From: Dactylonectria macrodidyma
Taxonomy: Eukaryota > Ascomycota > Sordariomycetes > Hypocreales > Nectriaceae
Length of the DNA stretch: 64,000 nt
Assembly (NCBI GenBank): GCA_020744425.1
Contig: JAGMUV010000004.1
Coordinates: 2,542,001-2,606,000 of the forward strand
Reading direction: 5' to 3'
Translations under genes and position numbers: made by a program
The notes under the pieces: generated by a model
Database searches by the model: none
Seen by the model: only the letters and a program-made list of their open reading frames with translations
Told to the model about the DNA's origin: nothing
Shown here: positions 12,359 to 24,668 of the stretch, one piece after another
Layout: every line of letters begins with the position of its first letter
Numbering within the stretch: position 1 is the first letter of the stretch

Positions 12359-13863
12359 GGCCCGCGCGGGGGAGTTGAGCAGGGCAAGAGGGGGGCAGAG
12401 GTGGGCGACAGCGCTTGACGTCGCTGAGCTTGCCTATAGCGAGCCTAGGCCTCCTGCTATTTGAGCTGTTTACTAAAGAGAATGAACCATTCACCACTGG
12501 ATAACACCAAAAACCCCATCTTTATCTGACCTTAGCCATTGCGTTTTGTCAACATCAACTGGGTGCATGCGAGAAATAATGGCTCACTCTCGGCGTGCTT
12601 TTTCAACCGTTGGGAAAACCGGCATAGGTTCGGGCCTATGGAAGCCACCTGTTGCGGCATAATGTGCAAAAGGCTGTAAACCTGGAAGAGGAGAAGAAGT
12701 TGGTGCTGGGGTATGGATAGTTCACTCAAGCCAAGACGCGTGCCGAGACATCATAAATAGCCTCTCACAGCTGGTGTGAGACTGGTCAACCTTGGAATTT
12801 GAATCATCATAAATCCTAATTCATTCCCCGTGGTTCTGCCTCCCTTCTTAGCTCGTGGGACTGGACCAAAACCGGATATCAAGGTCTGGGTTTCATTAAG
12901 CCGAATTCGATCATGTAGAGAAACAAGAACCACCCAACCAGAGTCGATAATGGGCAGGCCTAGAGCTTGCTGAATGCTTGCGATGAACCCTCCCTCAAGT
13001 CGAGAATCGACCACAGACGAGCCCCATCTGTGCCCTAAAGTTGTTTGCTTGGTTCATCGCGGCTCCGCTCTCATACATTTGCTGGCATGCAACTGGAGGA
13101 GCGGTCGCGGGGCATTGAAGGGAGGACAACACAGCGTGTCCAAGATCTCTCGATGCGAGGGCGGACGAACTAATGTGTAAGACAAGATCGAGGAACTGAG
13201 CAACAATCGAGATGCTCGCCCTGTCGTCATTTGCAGCCTGTCCCGACTGTTCCTCAAAAGCTGGGTTGTTCGCTGCCTGCTAGACAAAGCGAACTCCCTT
13301 TGCCCCCACGAGATCGTCGACTCGTCTGTCTTGGACTAGGCCAAGCGGAGCGAGGGCATGAGACGATGCACCATAGAAACCCCCAGGCAACTCGAATGAC
13401 GAGTGCGAGAGTAGCGCCGGGGAAGCTAGAAACGCAGCAGCGGTTCGGCAGGCCGCAGGGCAAACAGAAGACAGAAACGTCCAGTTTGGCAAACTTGCAG
13501 GACGGAAGGCTAACAGCATTCCCTGCTGTGCTAGTATAACTGACCAGTCATTGAGGAAACTTGACCAATTCGTCGAAACAGCCTAGGAGGGCGCCCCCTC
13601 ATTTCCGTACGGCTACCTACAGGCAAAGCAAAGAAACAGGCCAAATTGGGATTTGAGGCTGGGACGGAGTCATGCGGCTGGAGAGACAGTTTTATGCGCT
13701 GGCAAATTGGCGAAAGTCATGATGACAGCGACGATTATGCCATTGGAATGGGCGTGTCTGGTGACCTGAGCCTGAACCGCCCACTCCACCAGTGCCTGAA
13801 GGATGGGTGACCTAAAAGGTTGAGTGACGACAGTGGGCTGAAGGTCCCAAACACCACCACTCC

Positions 13864-13906
13864 AAGGCCACCACCAAGGCCACCACCTAGGCCACCATCA
13901 AGGCGG
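13864..13906. repeat. 12-base tandem repeat (AAGGCCACCACC)
   Basis: Two exact copies (13864-13875, 13876-13887), one diverged copy (13888-13899) and a partial fourth. The unit is a multiple of three, but no supported gene covers it. Confidence 0.8.
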
Positions 13907-16900
13907 CTATTTGTGCTTTTTCTGCGTTGTCAATCCCGCTGTGACGTTGTGAGTGGCCGCCAAAGCCAGGTGACCGGCGCGCCCCAGGCATCACTGCGAA
14001 GGCGCCTCTGTCTGGTGAGACTGAGGCGAAATATAGAACAAGTATTTTCTGTTGAGTTGGCGGTATCGTCAGGCGCAACCGGCACAGCGAACAATCAAGT
14101 GGGCATGATGACCATTGGGACTGACTGCTACGTAGCATCTCCTCGCGTCTGTCCCACAGAATCGAATTCTAGATGGCCATCATGGGCCCATCAACCTGAC
14201 GCGGAGAACTTGTGGCCTGGATCGGGCTGGCCTCGTTCGATCTGCGCGGTATCTTCTCCATACCCGCGACCCTAGTTATCATATCCCATGATCTGGGTCG
14301 TGCGCGGATCGCGACAAATCGATGTCAGCTTTGAGAGTCTGGGCTCGACTGGCCTGGACCGTTGACTTGACAATATCGCCCCGTAGCCTACTCCACGGAA
14401 GGTCCCAAGCCAGGGCGAAGTGAGCGGCGATCACCCAGCTCTCGGCGTATTAGCCCAGGGCAATTCCATGGTTGGTTTCGCAGAGAGGAGGCGAGGTGCA
14501 GTTGTGCTGCGGATGACAGCGAAACCTGGAGCTCTGTCACGGGGTCACCTGGGACGCAGCGGCGGCAGGGCCGGTGTCCACTAACCACCAGTAGCTGGGG
14601 TATCGAGGCATGTCACTTTTAGGCCTCGGAACCCCTTGGGTCAGTCGCTGATGAATGTGCGACATCAATTCGTCCAGAGGGCCTGACAGGAACCGGCATT
14701 GAGGCTGTGAGAGCGTGCCCCGGAAATGGAGGCGGTGATGAATGCGGAACGCCAATTGATCGAAGCTGGTAGAGGATCAAACGATTAGGGAACGACTGAT
14801 GACATGACCAAAGTCAAAAGAGATTCGTCCCATTAGCCATCCCGTCCATCCGCGACATCCATTCATCTCATGCCATCCGCCTCATCTTTCATCCACCTCC
14901 GACGTTTGTCCGTCCATCGCCATCACGAGGTCTACGGGCCAGATAAATGCGAGGCGAGATTGCCCAAGAGTATGCCAATTATTACAGGGCATTGGGCCAG
15001 TCTCTGCTGAGTTGTCGGCCAGCGGCCCACTAATCCGCCGGCGTCGGGGCTGTCGGGGACAGTTGGGAGACTCCGGGAGATTCCCCGGGAGGCGAGGTGG
15101 GGGCTCACTTTGGGGGTCTTACCTCGTGGTGTTGAGGGCCTGATGAGTGACGGCCGTGCCTGGTGCCCAACTGTTCGAGGCTCTGATAGGCAAGGGTTGT
15201 AGCGAGTTCCCAAATCGCGACGGAACCGTTTTTGAGAGTGCCAGCCTCGTGATTGACAGGACGTTCCAGAATGGGCTGACGGAGGGACGTTTTTGCCTTT
15301 TTAGGAAAAGCGCTCAAGTCCACTGGAGAGGGCGCTCCGATTGACGCCAAACCCATTGGGGTAGTAAGTTGAACGGTTGTCCGTGAACAGCGGAAGGTTC
15401 ACCGAATGGGTTACCGGACCTGAACGGAGCTGCCAGCGGGAGTCAGATCCGCAAGCTTCTCGGGAAATGGGAAATGGGAGGTGGGAAACGGACGCCAGGA
15501 GAGGATCCGCCACGTGACAGGCACAAATCTGTCCCAAGGAATCATGTGGCAGGGGTCTTGACTGTACCCAAGAAGGAATCAGGAGAGGGCCCGTTGAGGA
15601 TTAGCGGCGATCTGAAGGCTTAGGCCTAATAGGGCATCAATGTCCCCACAGACGCCCGCGCACGCGGACACAGATGCTACCTCTTTAGGGAAAGCGGAAT
15701 TGGAACTGGTCAGCAGGCAGGGCCAAATTCGCCGCCCCCTCTCCGGTACCTCGGGCCTGTGCTTTTGTCTCTCCCCCTGGCGGACCCCCTGCCCCTGTCG
15801 TAGTGGGTGTCGGTACACGCTGGGACTGAAAGCTGGGAGCCGAACCCTGGCGTTCGCTCCCTGGAATCGCGGGTCTGCTGGAGTCACAAGGGAGCCCTGC
15901 GACGAACGCAGAGCCCAAAAGAGGGCCAGAGAGGGCCACAGAGGACCACAAGAGCACCGCAGGCTATTTTGTATGTACCTCAGTAGAGCGGAGCATCGAG
16001 AAGCATCTGTTCACCCCCTTCCGAGCACTGAGTCGGCCACACCCACACACCCCACCTGATCACTCACTCACTCTCCCACAAACACCCCACCCCTGAGGGC
16101 GCCAGGTGCGCCAGTTGACAAGCGTCTCCCGCACACTCTCCAACTCACTCCAGCGCCCATCCCAGCTCGCAGCGGTACCTCTGGCCTGTACTTGGTGACC
16201 TAAGGCCCCCCAGCCAGGTACGTACCTTGGCCCCCCCCGTGTGCCTCCCACACCCCGGTCGCCAGACCCCCGGCGTGGGCGACAGCGTGGGCGTGTGTGT
16301 GTGTGTTCTTGCGTTGGAAGGTACCTTACACAGGACACACCGCGACTCCCTCCCCCCATCCATCTCACCCGCCTGCTGGTTCTACCCACAAACCCCAAAC
16401 AAGAATATCTAACAAGTCGCTCCCCCAGACTTTGTCCGCCCTTCTGGTTCCGCTTCCCACAACAACACCGAACACTTGCCGCGACTGCGACGAACAATTC
16501 CCAAACCACCAACTACCTCTCTCACCCCGTCTACACTCTGCCATCGCATGCATCGTACACCACTGGCTCCATGACCGCCAGCATCTTCTATCACGGCATC
16601 CCTCACATCTCTCATCATTGCCGTCGCCCACAGTAGCACCCTCGATTACTCGACTCGCTGCCACCGATTCCACTCGACAGCAATCTTTTTGCGACTGCAG
16701 CATCATTTCACCGACTAAACGCGCCGTCACCTGCGCAGGCACCTCCGCTTTTCGAATCTTACGCCCCGGCGCCCTGTCAGTCATTAACACGATAACCTTC
16801 GTGTTGAACGACGACTGAATTCCACCTCGAAACTCTATATCAGCAACCGATTCCTCATCCCACGACACCTGGTCGAGTCTCACACTCACCCTCCTGTCCT

Positions 16901-16942
16901 CCCCAATTCCTGCTCGAGGCAATCGACAGGCTTTACACAAAT

Positions 16943-18727
16943 ATGCCCTATAGGCTGGATACACACGTTCTCACTGTGGATGCAAACGTCATCCACAAAG
17001 TCGACACAGGCAATCCCGCCAACCTTTATAGCATGTGGACTGGTACGTCCCTTCACTCTTGGCAGCCGTTTGCCACCTGCCTTTGATGCTGACCAATTCC
17101 ATTAGTCTTTTCTCGGTGCGCAGACTCTGTTGAACAAGGCCGAAGATTAGAAAACCTCAGCTGGCGACTCTGGCAACGCGAGACCTTCGTCGTCGATAAC
17201 GATCGCAAGGCCGCCTCTACCAACGACTCCCCCAAAACTCTTCCCCAGAACATCCCTTCCGACTTCCGGATACCCGACCTTCCTCAACTGTCTGGCAGTG
17301 TCGAGTCTCTAGCCGACGAGGAAGCCGTCGACTTCACTTCCGTCTCAGCTCCTCTTGAGATCTGCCGTCCTAGGATACGCCGCCAGGACTCGTGCACCAG
17401 CAGCCGAAGCAAGCGAGAACGACACATCAGCTCCGACGACTTTGAAAAGATGATTGTTTCCATCGTGAAAGACAAGGGTCCTCTGTCTGCCCCTCCACAA
17501 ATCTCCCCCATGGTGGCTCCTCTCAAGGAGTCCCTCCCTTCACCGCCAGCCTTTGAGCGCTCCGGTTCTACTACCACCGAGACTCAGTCGCCTACGAAGT
17601 CGATTAGCGATCGATCAGACGCATCAATGGAGCCCGCTCCTATGACACCCTCGCGCACCACAGTTGTTCGCGGGTTTTCGCCGTCCTCAATTCCCGTTCC
17701 TCGAACCATCCCTAGCTCCGTCAAGTGTGCTGCATCCGACATGATTCCCGAACCCACCTCCTCTCCTGCTCCCAAGCACGTTCAGTCTAAGAAGCAGCCT
17801 ACGAAGTTCACTCTTGGCGGAGCCTCTTTTTCATCCACTGAACAGGATCAAAGCCTGGATAACCACAAACCCATCGTCCCCATTGTCAAGAAGCCCATGT
17901 TTACGATTGGCGGTTCTTCTGAGGAGGACGGTTCCCTCAAGAGCGCCCTTGCTGGCTCCCGACCTAGCTCACTTCTTTCCCCCCAGAAGAAGCAGGCCTC
18001 GTTCAGCACCAATGTCATGACCCGCACCATCGAGGATGAGGCTGCAGTCGACTCTGACACCGATTACATCGACGAGAGTGCCATTGATGATGATGACGAC
18101 TCATCTGACTGGGAAGACTCCATTGAGGACAGCGGCAAATCCAGCATGGATGACAAGTTTTTCCAGCGAGTCGACTCCAAGGCTAACTTGACCTCTCGAC
18201 GGTCGCTCATTACTCTCATGCTGGCACAAAACGACCGAGCACGGACCCTCGGCAACCATGCATCCCAATCCACCTCGGCCATTCCTCGGTCACGTATGGC
18301 CCCCAATGGTCCTTCGCTGGGTGCCTCACCTAACGACTCCGACGAGGCGCCACTTATGATGAAGGGCATGCGCCCTCCCACTCTCAAACCCATTCATGAG
18401 ATCCCTAGATCCAGCGCTCAACCCATCGTTTCCCATGCCAGCCATGTCCAAGGCCAGGCTGCCCTGTCGCCGCGCACAACGCGCCGCAACATGCTTGCAA
18501 CCGAGCTGACGGAGTCTCTTCGTCGTCACCTCCTCTGGGAACGACAACAGAAGTCGTCAACCGCCAACGCGGTCCTGAAGCGACGCCACACCTCACACGA
18601 TGTAGCCAATCTCAAGCAGTACCCTGTGAAATCCTGCATTAAGACTAGTGAGGATGTGAACGCAAGCAGCTGGAATCAGTACTTCTCCAAAGAAGCCAGC
18701 AATGGATACCACTCCAAGGGGTGGTGA
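16943..18727 (+). CDS. GATA-AreA-type/DUF3295 regulatory-like protein
   Basis: Exons 16943-17042 and 17106-18727, 573 residues; intron 17043-17105 (GTACGT to TAG, CTGAC branch). The splice joins ATGTGGACTG to TCTTTTCTCGG and creates MWTVFSRCADSVEQGRRLEN (residues 31-50), continuing LSWRLWQRET. This is the short DUF1752/GATA-AreA-like motif found near the N-terminus of fungal nitrogen- and glucose-response regulators. The middle is Ser/Pro-rich and probably disordered. Two similar motifs, FTLGGAS (about 268) and FTIGGSS (about 293), precede an acidic stretch of Asp and Ser. The C-terminal third has the DUF3295 signature: RRSLITLML, LSPRTTRRNMLATELTESLR, LLWERQQK and KRRHTSHDVANL, ending HSKGW. 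There is no DNA-binding zinc finger, so it is probably a signalling adaptor and not a DNA-binding factor. The closest idea is the yeast Mks1-like class, but this is uncertain. Confidence 0.88.
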
Positions 18728-21700
18728 AGAAGGACCAGACAATACATCATGATACCCTGGGATAACAACCACCATACATACCGACAGCTTATACCCCTAC
18801 GCGGAACTCATCTGGCATGGCCTCTGGAGAGGCCTGCCGTGTACATTTGGGCGGCGCATCAGAAGGCATCACACGAAGCATTAAGCGTTTTTCTTCAAGC
18901 TGCATTTTGCAGCCCGTTACGAAATTACCATAATCGGACAGTGTCTACGAGACCTTCATTGTTTGATTGTGATGCGACTCGGTTTCCATCATACTGGTCT
19001 TTTGATTTGTTTTCTTTTTTGCACTCATGGCGGCGTTTCTAACGTATGATACCATGGTCTCATCACTCGGCCTTACAGGCCCGGATCATTTTACGTGCGA
19101 TTTTTCTTCCTTTTGTTAGTCAGTTCTCACAAGCTCAGGGCAATGGAAGTGTATTCTAGTGACGACGAAGACGCAAGGACCAAGGGCAACCTTGGGAGGA
19201 GGACATGCAAAGGAGGGGCTGCGGAGCATTATGGAGTCCTCAGTGTTTTTTGCACGTGGAGCGAGGTTGAAGCAAGCGATGCGGCGAAGACAAAAGTGGA
19301 TAGGCCGAGAAGAGCGCCCAGATGGGGAGTGGGAGGCTGGGAGGGGCAAATATTGTGGCCTTGATGAGATGAGGGGAAGGTTCCAAAAGAGAGGAAAAAA
19401 CGAGCAGTCGAGAACTACAAAAAAATCGCAAAAGGCGAACGTCCATTAAAAGAGCTTCTGCAAAAAACACGAATAAAATTCAACGTTAGAGATTCATAAC
19501 AATGTTCCTGATGCTGTCGCAAACTGCCCACTGTGAGCTGTCATATGTCTTAGGAGATGATCTACAATCACCATGAGAATAGGTGGTGGGAGCCATTGCA
19601 GATAGTCAGCACTCATCAGCAGGTGGTAAGCCTAGGTGGGTGGTGAGCGATGACGTGCATGGATTGCCATAGGTTGAGATTCAAGGCTTTGAGGCCCGGC
19701 CATGGGCGGCTCGGTATGCCCGTGACCAACGCAAGGCAATGATTCAGTTGTCGTGGATTGGATAGAAGGGTTTTAGGAATTCGTACGAGAAACCCTAGGC
19801 ATTACGCTCTCCCCCCCCCCCCCACCCCTGGATGGATGTCTTTGCATGTTGGTGAAGTCTCCTCCCCACCAACGGCTGGCGGATGGCGGCGGAGCCATCT
19901 TTGTTGTTGAGTCATCTCACCATGTTGAACTTTCGGTGCGCGATGGGGACAGGGCGTATGACTCTGCTAATTACCTACCTTATTATGCACGAAGGATAGC
20001 TAGCATTGGGTCGGCGTCAGTCACTTGCATTGGCCCTGGTGAGAGTCCAGCCCTGCAGCGCAGCAAATGGCGTCGGCGCTGGTTTCGTTCGCCGGCATAG
20101 CCCGCAAGACCCAGGTGGCGACGGGCGGTGAAGGCCCAAAACGGGGGCACGAGAGGGATAAATGCAATCCGCCCCGGTCTTTCGCGGTGGTCGCGCCTGG
20201 AAATACCTGGGTTTGGGTTGGAGGGACATGGGCGATTTTTTCTGGAGCCCGTCGTGGAGCAGTAACGTGGTATCTCCAACGGAGAACGGACCGAGCATGT
20301 GCATCAGGTTAGGTGAGGTGCATATGTTAGGAGTTTAGGACGGCTCCAAGACTTTGGTCTGGAACGTGAGGGTTACGGAGAGTGGAATTATCGAGCTGAC
20401 GGGTTTACGTAGTAGTATTGGGGATCGGCTTGGTTTGGCCGCGACGATACGGATGTGACAGTCTGAAATGGAGAACTTGACGGTCGGCGTGGAGATGAGA
20501 TGGAGAGCGTTTCGGAGTATCGACCAACTCATTGATCCGTTGGACATCGGGGGGCGAGGCTGTCGTCGACCCCAACCAGGGTCCAAGGGTCGCTATTGAT
20601 TCGCCCCAATGCTTGGCATATCATGGGCCATCGCATATCGGCATCGGTCGCGTCCAGGGCCACCTCATCCTCTCCTTTCCAAACGATGTCGGCCCTAATA
20701 AACCGAACATAAGTCGAGGACCCGCTCCCGCCTCCGTGGTTCGGTCTTTCGGTGGCTCGGAGCGAGCACGTTCTGGCTGGCATTTGCTGTTGCTGTGCTT
20801 GTAAGGATATTCGATCCTAGATCCTGGCCTCAAGTCCGCTGGCACTTTGTGGCGCAGCGACTAACCTCTCAAGAGCCACTACCTCCTGCATTGGGCGTGG
20901 TCACGGGGTCGCAAGGACAGACCTATCTCCCATGTTTGCTCGCTGTGGCTGACCTTGCCGGGTGTTTCTTTGTCCGCCATCTGGGCTGCCTCGCTGTGTA
21001 AAGCCTCGCGCTGTTTGGTTTCGGTGACTACCTAGCTTACTACCTAGGTACCTACTTAGGGGTCTCGGAGAAACGAGTGGAGTGGTGTTGTACACCGTCT
21101 AAGACGGGCGGGATGGGGAACGGAGCCTCACTACGGAGCGGCCTCGGCATAAATGACGAAGCCTCATCTGAATTGAGTGAATTCGGACCCTCGCTGCTTT
21201 TAGCCTGAGCGAGCCGTAGTCGAGCTCGGTGGCTCAGTTTTAAAACTCAGCCACCCATTCAAATTTCCTACTTCTCCGAAACGCTTTGTCTGAGGCGTGG
21301 TTGAGCTTTAGGTGAACCGAGCCAACATAACGTACCCAGTAAACAAGAGCGGCAAGAACGCTAGGCCTATTTAATGCAACAGACTCGTGATGAATCCGAG
21401 AACCCGCCGTCCACAGAGATGACAAATTGGGACATTACGAGGCTCAAGCTGGGACAGTGGGTCGGGACTCAAGAACCGGTATCCCTGTGCGGCCTTGACC
21501 TTTGCGCGGCGTCCTATTGGCCACACACCTCACGCACCTTGGACAAGGGCGAGTAAAAACCTCACCTCTCACATGCCCTTACGCAAGGCTGGGGAGGTCA
21601 AAGTTTAGGAGCGGCGCGGTTAATGGATCGGCTAGACTGCGGAGCCGCACTGAGCACAAGGGGCGTGGCGTTCTGGGCTGCTTGCTCTTGTGTGCTGCCC

Positions 21701-24560
21701 TGGAACCTCATTCAGCTTCCCCACACGCTCGGTCGCCTCTGCCTCTGCGAGGGAGACGATCGTGATGTGCACCTACAGAGTACATGTGTGTGTTCGTCTT
21801 GCACTAGGATGCGCTCATGCAAGATACTGTCCACTCCTTTAAGTGACGGCATTTCAAAACAACGCCAACCTCGACCACGGATGTGATGTATATCGTCAGG
21901 AGCTCAATTTCTCAGCACGCAAACAGCGATGTCGACAACGGTCTAGACACGAAGTACATTCGTGGATATGTAACTGGAGCGGCCATATTACGGGGCTTCA
22001 AGCTACCTAGAGGTGCTGAGGTAGGGAATGCTCACAGAGATGCTCAGCGACTCTGCCTGCCGGGACACTTGACCAGTTAGCCCTTTTCTTACTTCTTTCT
22101 CTTTCCTATACGCGTCCTGGACCAAAATGCAATTCATTCCATTTCAATTGACATCATACGCATGACGGTATTTCGTCGGTCATGGCACGGTGGACCATTC
22201 ATGGCGGGTTTTGTTGTCCCAAAAAGCACCTCCCACAGTGAGGAAACGCCGCCTCTCCGTTTTGGGCGCGTCTGGGGAACACCTGCAGCGCACACCTCCC
22301 TAGACAGGTCGGTCTGAGGTCGCAGCCAGGGTCCAGCAACCCCCAAGTCCCCGCCTGTGCAGGCAGCTGCATGGGTTCGAAAGAACGGTCAAGATTGATC
22401 GATTCAATACGTGCGTCTACGGCGTCTGCTTGGAAAATAATGATGATAATATTGGAGAGTGGGATCTCGGACCGCCTTGCATTTACTCCTTATGCCTCAC
22501 TGGAGGCGTCTTCACCCCGAAAAAAAAATCCCATCCAATGCTGATGACCTCAACAACTAGCACTCAGACAATCCCCGCGGTGTTTGCGTGTGACCAACTC
22601 TCCGGCGGGGGCGTCCTTTTTTTGCTTTTCCGTAATGTTTTCCGGCTGCTCTGTTTTTTTTTGCTGATCTCTTGACCTTGACCCTGGCGGCGGGATCGAG
22701 CAAAGAAAGACAAATAGTATACGCTAACTGTATTGAGGGGGGGAGGGGGGTGAGGAAGGGGTGTGTGTGTGTCTTTGCGGACTCGTCTCTGTTCTGCGCT
22801 TGCTTTTTATTTTATTTCGTCTCGCATTGAATTTTTTCACTCAAAGGATTTTTAATTTTTATTTAATTCTTCTCCCTAGAGTTCCTCTTCGAGTCGTCAG
22901 CACGCTTAAAGGGCGACTAGTAAAGAATTCATGGCAAGGAGGGGCGTGTGCTCCGCAGTTACTTGCTCGCAAATGCTTTCGAGAGCTATCTAGCTAGCTA
23001 AGCATCGAGGCTAACATACGGCCGGGTAAATTGGGGCAAAAAGTCAGTTGGCGGTGTCATCGTTCTCGTCCCCAGGACCCTGCGTCTGAGTGGAGGGGGC
23101 GTTAAATGGGCGGAATGAATTAATGGAATATTAAATCAAATCAAATCAATTAGGTCCAATTCGAACGATGCGGGGACAGACGTCTCGGGATTCATGGACC
23201 CTGCATGAGATGGGGGGGCTGGAGGCGTGTCTGGGCTTGTGGAGGGAGTGTCTGGCCTTGGTGTTGATGGTTGGCGCGCCAGGAGCCCCGGTTGCGGTGA
23301 TGCCTGCAACTCCTGTCATGAGGCATGGCAAACTCGATGGGCGTGACCTTCGTAACGAGGCAATGTTTGGAGGGAGCTGATGGAACAGCCGCGATTGACG
23401 GGATATTGCCACTATTGCCTCGGCTATTTTCCTTGCTGATGCCATGATAGACCTCTGTGTTATTACAAGGCTCAGGCTCAGCCCTAACTATTGAAACACT
23501 CTCAGCTGTCATAGGACACGCGGATTGCCTATTTGAGCTTGGCAACTGTCAAAGATCCAGGCAGCCTAACAAAGTGTCTTTAACCCCTGCGACTCCGGCA
23601 ATGTCCCGATGCCGACCCGCACTGAAATTGTCTCTCACATGGGCGTCGCCAGGTTCGCAGCCGGCGCCGAAAGCGCAGCTGTTTTGTCAGCCGCCCTTTC
23701 GGTTCGAGGCTCGGACCAGTACGGATCGGGACTTGTCGGAAACAGCCCGAGAAGTTGCGTGTTTGTTGGTAAACTGACTGCCGCCTCTTCCCCAGGTTCT
23801 TGCTCCGCGTCTCCGAGTGCACGTTCCGCGTTGGACCGAGCCTCGGTGGAAATCATGGTGGTCAACGCTGGGTTTTGGGAATCCGGGGGGGGATCTTTTC
23901 TGGGGTATTGGGCGCACGAATGCGTCGGGAAAGGCTGTGCGCTGGTATTAGGCGGCGTTTTACATTTCAGAGCAAACGAGTTGGTGACGCCCCCAATAGA
24001 GAGAGTGTTAAGTTATGTGTGAGTGGGCGAATGAGAGTGTACGCGTTTGTGTGTGTTTACGAAAGTACGGTACCTCTTCCAGTTACAGTGGGTTGTGCGC
24101 CATCCGACAAGCGACGGCACTGGCATTGACGTTATTGGCACTGCAAGTTGTTGGTCGGCTCAGGGTATGGGATATGCTACCTCAAGCTCCACCACCGCCC
24201 ATTTTCTTGGCCGCCAGGTCCCTGATTTTTGGCCCGTGGTCCTAACCGGGCATATAGCCTCTCCTCTTTCACCGCTTGTAAGACATTCAACCTGGACTGA
24301 CAATCGAGTTTGACGTGTCACTGGGATGTTGGAGCTGAAATGTTGGCAGGCAGGGTCAAGGAAAGAAAAAACCTCGCACCCCTTGCTAGGAAACCCTCCG
24401 ATCATATGCCGCTGCCCGGTAAGGGTGTAAAACACAGTCTTCCGGCGACCGTGCCAGCCATGAAGCTTGGTCTGGAGGTAGCTGGCCTGGTAGAGTACCT
24501 GCCAAACCATGTACCGCCGTCGAGTTCGATCGCAAGCCAAACCACTTCTACCCGCTGTGC

Positions 24561-24580
24561 AGGCCAGGCCAGGCCAGGCC
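24561..24580. repeat. AGGCC tandem repeat, four copies
   Basis: Four perfect copies of AGGCC seen directly. Non-coding context. Confidence 0.9.
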
Positions 24581-24647
24581 CGGTGGGAGCGCGCAATATC
24601 GCTCACCCACATCTTGCGAGTCACAGGATACCTTGGATCGTGTAAGG

Positions 24648-24668
24648 TTTTTTTTTTTTTTTTTTTTT
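24648..24668. repeat. Poly-T tract (21 T)
   Basis: Uninterrupted run of 21 T in the desert; a run of 19 T occurs at 29660-29678. Such tracts can mark polyadenylated retro-inserts, but no flanking element was recognised. Confidence 0.85.

Larger units (their letters stand above)
11861..16942. other. Intergenic between divergent PFK and DUF3295-type genes
   Basis: Five kilobases separate two divergently transcribed genes. The left part is the PFK promoter and leader, and the right part (about 16400-16942) is a C/T-rich leader of the plus-strand gene. Between them are GC-rich sequence, short direct repeats at 12231-12270 and 13864-13906, and short open frames with no motif. No gene is supported. 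Confidence 0.55.
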
